In this document: piece after piece, positions 20,243 through 28,339 of the stretch
Position numbering within the stretch: the first letter of the stretch is position 1
Layout of the letters: every line of letters begins with the position of its first letter
Assembly: GCA_003339415.1 (NCBI GenBank)
Contig: PDHQ01000388.1
Location: 1-28,339 of the forward strand
Reading direction: 5' to 3'
From: Ophiocordyceps camponoti-saundersi (nom. inval.)
Taxonomy: Eukaryota; Ascomycota; Sordariomycetes; Hypocreales; Ophiocordycipitaceae
Length of the DNA: 28,339 nucleotides
Made by a program: the position numbers and the translations under genes
Notes under the pieces: generated by a model
What the model saw: the letters and a program-made list of their open reading frames with translations, nothing else
Database searches by the model: none
Told to the model about the DNA's origin: nothing

Positions 20243-21321
20243 AACCTTAAGAGAATAAGTATCGAAATAAGAAATATCCGTTATAATTTCCCTTTTTAAA
20301 ACTCGACTAATAAGTTATAGGAGAGGTAATACTTAAAAATACCTATTACTATCTATAGTATAAATAAGCCTAGTATTAACGATCGATAGCGTAAGGCGAA
20401 GGACCTTACGAATATAGCGGATATCGTGCGTCGGAAGGTAGAAAAAGGCGAAATAAATATATTATTAAGTCTTATATAGAAGTATCGCACCGATATACTA
20501 GTAGAGAAGATAATAATATACTTCGAGGTAAGTTTTACTTTATATATTTATTAGTATATTAATTAATCGGGTTAAAGTTTTACGTATACCTTAAATTTTA
20601 GGTAAAAGGCGGCGTAAATATCGGGCATATAGATATCCCGATATATACGGAAATCGCATTCTATATAAAAACGCTAGAGGATACCGATATAACGACTAAA
20701 AAAAATATATAGAGTACTACGCTCGTAGATTTCTTCTACGCCCGGTTTTTTAGCACGGACGCGTATAAAAAAATAGCCGTTTGCTTAACTTATCCTCGGA
20801 TAACGTATATACTAATAAAGATAGTATACCTATAAGGGTATTTTATTAAATAGCTTATCGAGTCCCGCCGCCTAGAGTACGCTAAGGCACTTATCGTTAT
20901 AATATTTAGGAAACGTAACTTTTAGATATATTTTAGCTATATATAAATATAGATAATAATAGTTACTACTTATAAAGAATATATACTATTCCTATTCTAC
21001 GAATATATATCGATACGAGGCGTTTCGGGAGGGTTATGCGTAAACTATATCTAGAATAATATAAAAATATCGATATATAGTTAAAGGAAATTTAGGGGTT
21101 TAATATAAGAAGAGGCGGAGGCAAAAAATATAACGGTAATATTCCTAGGGTCTAAGAGATAAGAAGGGGGGGTAAGCGAAAAGTTAGAAAACTATATATA
21201 CGAAGAGGTTACGCTAAGAATCGCAAAGGATATACCGAACCCTTTCGCTAAGAAGGATAACGCTAATATTAAAAAAGGAGGGGAGGAAGATATTACGGAC
21301 TATATTATAGTAGTAATTTAA
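20243..21321 (+). pseudogene. two-exon decayed gene, unrecognised, well-kept frame
   Basis: Exon 1 (about 20243-20527) reads IPITIYSINKPSINDR, KAKDLTNIADIVRRKVEKGE and YRTDILVEKIIIYFE, ending at a GTAAGT donor (20528). A 74-nt intron-like stretch ends at AG 20601, and the frame continues without a shift as VKGGVNIGHIDIPIYTEIAF, DFFYARFFSTDAYKKIAV, then a hydrophobic and aromatic region. An acidic/basic tail (EEVTLRIAKDIPNPFAKK) ends at a TAA at 21319. Exon 2 keeps 239 codons in phase, with only TAA/TAG interruptions. No transposon motif is visible and the family is unknown. The start is uncertain because ATG is lost; a second frame upstream of 20340 is also open. Confidence 0.55.
20528..20601 (+). 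other. intron-like sequence inside the relic gene
   Basis: GTAAGT donor, AG acceptor, 74 nt, with the coding frame continuing in phase across it. GTAAGT contains no CpA or TpG, so splice donors outlast RIP. Confidence 0.6.
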
Positions 21322-21595
21322 ATATAAGTATATTTTATTTTCCTTAGTAATAAGAAGAAATATAGTAATATACTTAATATTTCGGCGATAGCGGCTATCG
21401 TAATATAACCGCCTTTATAACCCTTATATATAAGAGTATTTAGAAATCGAGCAAGCTTAAAAACTAATACGTGCGTATCCTATATAACTTAGTTCCCGAT
21501 TATTTCTTATCTTTATCTAAACTTATTCTCTTTAGGCGTATCTATAGCTATCTGAAAATTACTATATAGGGAGATAAAAGGGTTAGTAACCTTCT
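21322..21595. other. no gene recognised
   Basis: AT-rich spacer with ggcgatagcggctatcg near 21384, a small imperfect inverted word. Nothing else stands out. Confidence 0.4.
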
Positions 21596-21827
21596 TAAGT
21601 TCTTAGCACTTAATTAAATAGTTTTTAACTTCTTTCCTCTCTCTTCTCTTATCTTTATATAGAAAACCGACTCCTTATTATTCTCCCTATAGAGAATTAC
21701 TATCTAGCTCTTCCCCCTATAGCTAGAGACCCCCCCTTATATTAGTTAAAGACTTTAGTTACCTAAGAAGTTACGCCCCTTAGGTATCTGCTACGCTTAC
21801 TTAAGGTATCCTTCTTTCCCCGCTAAA
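21596..21827. repeat. dispersed repeat R1, copy 2 (right part only)
   Basis: Very close to 13599-13826: tagcacttaattaaatag, aaaaccgactcctta, tagagaattactatctag, gttacgccccttaggtatctgctacgc. The left half of the repeat is missing. It lies just downstream of the two-exon relic and before BTB relic 1. Confidence 0.8.
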
Positions 21828-22089
21828 CTACCTTTACTTCTAATTATTTTATTAGCAAAGTCCGTAAGCGGCTTAAATATACGTTAAATCTATCTAATAT
21901 TATAATACTATATATTTCGTAGCGTAGATTAATAAAAACCTTTAGGTAAACTATAATTACGATATATAATTAGTATAATTTTAGCTTAGGTAAACTTATT
22001 ATATTTAAAAGGATAAAGATTATATTAAAGAGAATAATATAAATAACTAGATTAAAAATAAATATTTAAAATACGTTTAGTACTTAATA
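21828..22089. other. no gene recognised
   Basis: AT-rich spacer between repeat R1 copy 2 and the end of BTB relic 1. Confidence 0.4.
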
Positions 22090-22814
22090 TTAATATATAT
22101 ACTCTATAACCGATAATCTAAATCCGGGATACTTAAGGATAAAAGATATAAATACCTTAGGTATCTTAAGCATTATAGATAAACCGTAAGCTATATGCCG
22201 AGCTATTTTATCGCGAAGTTTAGATTTTCCTTTAAGCTATTTAGTTTATATTTTAGTAAGAAGCTATAAGATAGAATACGAATCCTTACTATTAAGATAA
22301 TAATATAGATAATAGCAGATTTGCTCCCTAGCGTAAGTTTATATAGGCCTAGCGTTAGTTTTTAAGGCTAACTTGTAGACGCGAAGATAAAATAAAATAT
22401 TAGGTAGTTTATAATAGTTATCGTCGACTATAACGCTACCTCTTTTAGAGGTAAAAGATAGGTTACGGCTAGCTAGAGAAAGGTAATAGGTTTCGTAGTC
22501 GTCTATACTATAAGAAGTAGTGTAAATAGCCTAGAGGAAGTAGGAAAGAATAGAGGGTTACTTTTCTAATAAGTTAAGAGTAATTATAAGGTTAGTTAAC
22601 GTATTCTTATAGAATATAATATTAGTTTTCTAAATAATATATATATATATATATAGGAAGATATAACGGGAAAGGAATTATAAGAATAATAGTATTATAT
22701 TAATAGTACCTTATTATAGGTAGCGCGGAAGAAGGCTAGCCTATTATATAAAATAACGCGATAAACTCTAAATATTCGATTACGATAAATAATAGTAAGA
22801 TCGGAATATTTAGA
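22090..22814 (-). pseudogene. BTB/POZ-domain protein relic, copy 1
   Basis: BTB/POZ domains mediate dimerisation and often link substrates to cullin-3 ubiquitin ligases; fungi carry many short BTB proteins. On the minus strand the N-terminus reads SKYSDLTIIYRNRIFRVYRV, the typical opening (S/K-Y-S-D-L-T-I, then FRV-H-R-V with His now Tyr). It continues through FFRA. After a TA run (about 22628-22650) another frame reads LEK-PSILSYFL, IYTTSYSIDDYETYYLSLAS and FYLRVYKLALKT, matching the end of the domain and the following helix. A C-terminal region ends near IEYIY. The two frames are offset by the same phase in copy 2, which fits a shared intron or an old indel. Breaks are TAA/TAG. It is non-functional. 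Confidence 0.75.
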
Positions 22815-24074
22815 TTAGAGGGGGATATATCGGTTCCTTAGTAAACGTTTATAACGATCGTTATTCTATTTATTCGGAATTAGGGGGAATAGAAACCTCG
22901 ACGATAGTATAGGCTATATAGTAGGCATTTTTTTTTTATTTATTTTTAGTTATAAGAAAATTAAAATAGGAGAGTAATAAAATAAGAAACTAAGAAGAGT
23001 AAATAATAATATAGAATAAAAGGGAAGAAGGATATAGATATACTATATAATAATATATTAATATATATATAATATATATATAATATATTAGAGGGAAGTG
23101 TTAATAAAAAGTGAAAAAATACAGGTAGATTTTAATATATTTTAATAACCTAATAAAATAATATTATCGTAAGTTATAGAGTTTTATAAGGAGTACGTAA
23201 TACTATTAACATGAGAGGGAATTAATATAGAGCGGGTACTACTAGGTCGTTTATTATTATAGCTTAGAAATACGTTAAGTAAACGATAGTATTAGTATTT
23301 AGCACTATAAATAAAGACTCTAAGCTAATAAGAAAGAAAGAAAAGGAGAAAAACTCTTATAAGCGAAGTCCTAGTAAAATATATAAAGAAACGTGCTAGT
23401 AGAGATAAGAGTAGCCCCGAGAGGGCATAGTGAAAACTAAAATCTTAGTAGAGAAGCGGTTACCTTCCTTAGCAGTTACTATTAAGGTTCTTTACGATAG
23501 GATTCCTAGATATTACGCGATAAAGATATCTTAAATTAACATAATAAGATATTACGTAATTATAGTTTACGTAATTATATAGCGCTAGTTATTATATATA
23601 CGTAAGTATTAGCGCTATCCCTTATCCCCCTTTCGATAACGCGTAGATAATATCGAATAGCAAGTAATAAGCTTTTATAGTATATAATAGTTTAGCCCTA
23701 TTTAACTAAGCGATATTAACTAATAAAATTAGTTAGATAGACTAGAATAGCCGATTTAAACCGTTAACGTGTATAATAAGTACGATAATATAGCTAGTAG
23801 TGCTACTTTCTTAATACCGTCTTACCCGCGCGGGCTATATACTTTAGAGTTTAGAGTATAAGTTACTAGGGCTAAAATAATACGTATATTTATAAGTATC
23901 GGACGTAGATATATTAATAACCGCCGTAATAATATCTAAATAATAGTTATAACTTAAAAGTAAACTAGTAATAATTAACTATTTTTCTTTACGTAAGTTT
24001 ATTATAAGATATAATATATATAATATATAATAAATAATTATAAAGATTATTATATAAAAGAAACTATAAAGAAA
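22815..24074. other. spacer between the BTB relics, no gene recognised
   Basis: AT-rich with TA runs near 23040-23090. The word tacgtaattata occurs twice at 23553-23581. A GC-richer patch lies near 23820-23840. A gene promoter would be expected just beyond 22814 for BTB copy 1, but no element is recognisable after RIP. Confidence 0.4.
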
Positions 24075-24800
24075 GTTACCCTTTCTTAAACTTAAGTATA
24101 TACTCTAGAAGCGAGAGTATTAATTTAAGATACTTAAGTATAAATAATTTATATAAGTTAGGTATTTTTTTCTTCCTAGATAGTATAAAAGTAATAGCCT
24201 TAGATATTTTATTACGAAGTTAAGACTCTCCTCGTAACTATTTAATCTATACTTAAGTAAGAAGCTATAAAATAATATAAGAATTTATACCGTAAAAGTG
24301 CTCTATTATCTATTAGTAGGTATACTTAATAGCTAAAAGCTAGATATAAGAGGACCTAGTCTTAAGAGCTAGCTCGTAAACGCGAAGATAGAGGAATATA
24401 TCGTGCAGCTCGGTATCGCTAGCGTAAGGAATAACGTTATCTCCTTTAGAATCGAATAATAAGTTACGACTAGCTAGCAAAAGGTAGTAGGTTTCGTAAT
24501 CTTCTTTATTATATTAATCTATATAAGTAGCTTATAGGAGGTATTAGAGAATTAAGGGTTACTTTTCTAATAGGTTAATAGTATTATCCGGGTAATATAG
24601 TAGATCCTTATAGTATATAGAGTTAGTCGTTATATTATATATATATCGAAAGTTTAGAAGAAAAGGGATATAAAAATATTAATAAGAAAAAATACCTCGT
24701 TATAAAGATCGTAAGGAAATATTAAGTTATTAAATAATATAACGCAATAAACCCGGAAAATACGCTCGTAATAGAGAATAGTAAGATTAGAATATTTAGA
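24075..24800 (-). pseudogene. BTB/POZ-domain protein relic, copy 2
   Basis: Tandem paralogue of 22090-22814, offset by 1,986 bases and on the same strand. The start reads SKYSNLTILYYERIFRVYCV. The later frame reads EDYETYYLLLASRNLLFDSK, then DTELHDIFLYLRVYELALKT and a C-terminal part with IKYTY and ISKAITFILSRKKK. It matches copy 1 over the same order of blocks, including a frame offset between the first and second parts. All stops seen are TAA/TAG. Several substitutions between copies are not RIP-type, so the genes had diverged, or came from different paralogues, before or during inactivation. Confidence 0.75.
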
Positions 24801-25563
24801 GTTAAAGAATATATATTAGTGCTTTATTTTTCGTAATATATCGTAGGTATCTTTATCTAATAGAGACGGGGAGGAGTATTAAGGTAACGGTCTAAGGGAT
24901 ATTTTTTTTTCTTTACCCTTTAGTATTAGAAATATAAGAGGAGAGATATAGTGCTAGAAGGAAATATAGGAAAAGTAGAATAAGTAGAAGAAAGGAATAA
25001 AAAGGTACTATATAAATATAATTTAATATAAGTAATATAAAAATAAAATAAATAAAGGGGGTTTTAAAAAAATATAAATTATATATATTACTTAGATACT
25101 ATTATAAGAAAATAGAATTTTAAAAGTAATATTTAGAGTTTAGCAAGGGAGAGATATTACTATACTAGGAATCTAATAAATAAATCTATAATATTAAACT
25201 TATAATTACTTTTTTTTTATATACTCTCTAATAAGTAATAAGTAAGGTATAATATAATAGGTCTACGATAGATATTTAAAGGTAACGGAGGTATAAGAAA
25301 AAAATATAAGCGCTAGAGTGAAAAAAATATAGTTAGGGGCTAAGAGGGGTTTTAATTAAATAGTTCTCGAATACTTCCCGTCCCGAAAAAGCTTCCGAGG
25401 AATAGAGTTAAGAGGGGCGATTAAGACGAGATAGCGGTTATTACGAAATCTAGTAAGTAATTAGCTCTTAAGCTTATCTTCGCAGCTATCTAAAAAGCCG
25501 TATATTTAATATCGTAAAAGAATATTAGAATAAGTATTATAGAGGATATATAAAAAACCTTCG
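24801..25563. other. no gene recognised
   Basis: AT-rich, with a poly-T run near 24902. The part from about 25345 (gaggggttttaattaaatag) may be an outer extension of repeat R1 copy 3, but the match to copy 1 is weak. Confidence 0.4.
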
Positions 25564-26087
25564 TATAGTTTAATTAAATAACTATAGAGCCCGTCTTTTT
25601 TACTAAGAGCCTTAGGGGATAAGGATATAAGGGGCGCTTAAGATAGGAGAAGGCTATTATAAAGTATATAGCGTAGATTAGTTTCCCTTAAAAATAAAGG
25701 AATTATATAGAATTAGCCCTTAATATTACGTTTATACTTACTTTAAAAGTTATATATTGCAAATCGAGTCCTAGAGACTAGAGAGTACTTATAGTAAAAA
25801 GTATACTTAATAAAATTATAGCTTTATTTTAAATCTTAGACCCTAAAATAATAAATTACTAGCTTAAATATATATTTCGAAACCCTAGTTTATCGATTAA
25901 GTAGGTTTTACCTTTCTTTTTATAATTTACTTTATCTTTTTATAAGAAAATAACTTCCTATTACTTTCCTTATAGAGAAATATTATATAGCTTATACCTA
26001 TATAGCTAGAGATAACTTATAGTATTTAAAAACTATAATTACTTACGAAGTTAGATATAATAAGTATCTAGTAAGTATGCCTAGGGT
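25564..26087. repeat. dispersed repeat R1, copy 3
   Basis: Diverged copy of 13281-13826 on the same strand: tagtttccctt, ttaaaagttatata, gcttatagtaaaaa-type words, cttcctatta, tatagagaaatatta. More mutated than copies 1 and 2. It brackets the BTB tandem together with copy 2. Confidence 0.65.
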
Positions 26088-26806
26088 AATACTAACCCTC
26101 CCTCGTTATTTAATAAACACCGAGAGGGAATAAAATTAGTTTTTCTCTTCTTAACTATAATAGATAGTAATAGAGCGGATATAGAGAAGAGATTAGTAGA
26201 ATAAAAAAATAAACTAGAAAATATAATACCCCTATAGAAATTTCGTTAAAGTACGGAAACCTTTAGATATAAAGAAATCCTACTAGTATATTAGGTTAGC
26301 ACCTTTAGATAGTAGTATATAATCCGACGATATTAGGTATAAATTATAATCTAAGGAATTAGTAGACTATTATTTTTTAAAAAGGAAATAGATAATAGGG
26401 ATATATTTGCGAGCGGATAAAGTATAATAAGAGGGAAAAGTAAGAATCTGCGGAATCTTAAATATATATAGAAGATAGAAGTATAATATATAAGTAATTA
26501 GGAGGATAATAATAAAAATAGAATATACGTATAAAATAGCGTTAAGATTATAAAAAGCTATAGGATATTAGGGTATAATAAATATAAATACTAAATATTA
26601 GGGTTAAAGGGGAAAAAACTAATTATATATAATTTATAAATAAATAGAAAGAAGAGAAAGATAGTAAATTATAAAGATAACGAGTTATATAAGATAAGAT
26701 ATAGAAACGTTATTATAAAATAGATTAACTATTATACGTAAAGTACCTTAATAAAGATATAAAGGGTAATTTAACGAGGATAGGAATAGTTACGTAAAAG
26801 ATAAGA
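26088..26806. other. no gene recognised
   Basis: AT-rich; no frame or repeat could be assigned. Confidence 0.4.
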
Positions 26807-27028
26807 ATGCGGAGCCGAGAGTATAGAGAGAAGCGTAAAAATTACTAAAATAAATATTTTATAAGGAATATTTATATATACTTTATAGGAGCGAGTCTTA
26901 AAGATACTATAAAGAAATAAGTTAAATAGTAGATAGCTTACGTAATTATCTATATTTTATATACGCCGATAGCGACTAACTTTATATATTAAAGGGACTT
27001 ACGACTATCGTTAGCCGCTAAATTATAA
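26807..27028 (+). pseudogene. short decayed frame with retained ATG
   Basis: From ATG (in ATGCGG, a TGC context) a frame of 73 codons reads MRSREYREKRKNY, then YFIRNIYIYFIGASLKDTIK and YILYTPIATNFIY, ending RDLRLSLAAKL at a TAA. Breaks are TAA/TAG. The family is unknown. It may be a later exon, since the frame is also open upstream of the ATG. Confidence 0.3.
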
Positions 27029-27189
27029 AAGTAAAAGGATATATATATATAAGTTTAAATATATATATAAAGGAATATTCCTAGGACGAATAGCCTAATA
27101 GTATATATATTAACCCCGTCCTATCTATATATATACCTAGTTATAAGATATAAACCTAAAAAATCGGTCGAATTGTTTAGATTAACTAG

Positions 27190-28339
27190 TAATATATAAA
27201 TAGCCTATACGATACGAAAGACCCGTAAAACCCGTGTAACGGTGTGATAATATTAAGGCCACTTCCTAGAAAACGGATCCGTAAAGTCCGTAAAATAGCT
27301 AATTAGAGGAAATAAACGACCGTAGAATACCTATAAACTAGTACGGCCGATAGGATAATAACAAAACCACTTTATCGAAGATAAATCCGAAAAAAATTAT
27401 AATATAGCTTATTATACGGAATAACCTATATATATATATATATAATAATACGATACTATAAGACTTATATATATATAATATAAGATAGTAAAGAACCTAG
27501 CCCGTTAAAAATAGACCCGTGAAGTTTAGAAAATAGCTCGCAGTTACGATTTACGAGAGATAAACAACCCGTACGATACCGACGGGCCGGTACGACCGAT
27601 AGGGGAGTAATAAATCCACTTACCTAAAGAAAGTCCTATTAAATTTAGGAGATAGCTTATTAGACGGGATAACCTATAAATATAAGTATATATAGATAAA
27701 CACCGAGAGACCTATATAATAAGTAAATAGTAACGAACTTAACTCGTTAAAGATAGATCCGTTAAATAATAAAATAGCTTATAGTTATAAGTTATTTAAT
27801 ATAAACAACCTATACGATTCCTAAGGATTATTAAGGCCGATAGGATAGCGATAAATTTATATACGTGCCTAAAGAAAGTTCCGTCGAATTTAACCCTAGC
27901 TTATTTATAGGATAACCCGTAAATACGAGTATATATAGATAATTATAGACCTATACTATATATATATATATATACGATAGTATAATAAGAGGACGGTAAC
28001 GAACCGACTTCGTTAAAAATAGATCCGTTAAATTATAAAATAGCTTATAGTTATAATTTATTAGATATAAACAACCCGTAAATACGATACTAAAAGACCG
28101 GTAAGGCCGAAAGGATAGTAACGAATCGACTTTCCTAGAGATAGCTCCGTTAAATCTACGAAATAGCTTATTAGACAGGATAACCTATATATATATATAT
28201 ATAAGTATAGATACCGAGAGATATATATATATAATAGGTAGGAGAGTAACGAACTAACTACGTTAAAGATATATCCGTAAAATTATAAAATAGAATAGTT
28301 ATAAGTTATAAGATATAAAGGCTAATATTATTCTTACTA
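27190..28339. repeat. satellite array, period about 250 bases, dimeric
   Basis: Blocks recur at about 27270, 27500, 27746, 28008 and 28260 (cgttaaagatagatccgtta, aaaatagctta, ataaacaaccc, ggccgataggatag). Each roughly 250-base unit holds two related halves: one with gatagatccgttaaat and one with gatagctccgttaaat, both followed by aaatagctta. This indicates an ancestral monomer near 125 bases. TA runs occur in most units. The array continues beyond the window. Confidence 0.75.

Noticed and set aside
27190..28339. Possible CRISPR array
   Set aside because: Units are about 250 bases, diverged and without unique spacers; it is a satellite in a fungal genome.
1..28339. Mitochondrial or bacterial AT-rich DNA
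   Set aside because: CpG stays common, GTAAGT introns and a copia relic are present, and the dinucleotide pattern is that of RIP.

Overview
The window is a gene-dead, AT-rich block from a filamentous ascomycete (Pezizomycotina) nuclear genome. It looks saturated by repeat-induced point mutation (RIP). CpA and TpG are almost absent while ApC and GpT stay common: in 20401-21000 I count 7 CpA+TpG against 56 ApC+GpT. CpG and CpC are spared, so C-homopolymers and CG-rich words survive. Because TpG became TpA, ATG is nearly gone, CAA/CAG/TGG codons have become TAA/TAG, and no intact gene remains. Recognisable frames are nevertheless broken mostly by those RIP-type stops, so relics can still be read through. 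No tRNA, rRNA, CRISPR array or functional operon was found.

Layout. 1-6600 holds poly-C, poly-A, TA and GA tracts and several unrecognised decayed genes on both strands (1211-1896 +, 2405-2779 +, 2940-3422 -, 4324-4548 -, 5045-5580 - with an intron, 5674-6146 +). 6610-9186 is the clearest mobile element: a Ty1/copia pol relic with integrase C-terminus, reverse transcriptase and RNase H in order, followed by a 3' untranslated stretch and a polypurine tract at 9773-9783. Two diverged copies of one unrecognised coding repeat follow (9871-11030 and 11843-13000). From 13281 come a dispersed repeat, a degenerate minisatellite-like array (about 14180-15250), a hairpin cluster and a 98-base assembly gap in poly-C (15491-15588).

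16200-18350 carries an unrecognised + strand relic and a minus-strand coding module repeated in tandem, with an embedded 24-base minisatellite. 19390-19525 holds three palindromic motifs, and 20243-21321 a two-exon relic whose last exon keeps 239 codons in frame. 22090-22814 and 24075-24800 are two tandem minus-strand relics of a BTB/POZ-domain gene, flanked by copies of the 13 kb dispersed repeat. From about 27190 to the window end runs a satellite array with a period near 250 bases and an apparent dimeric substructure.

The genes do not work together as a system. The common thread is decay: transposons and duplicated host-like genes were both mutated. The most informative points are the RIP-inactivated BTB and other non-transposon duplicates with recognisable introns, the residual CpA/TpG restricted largely to GCA/TGC, and the higher-order repeats.
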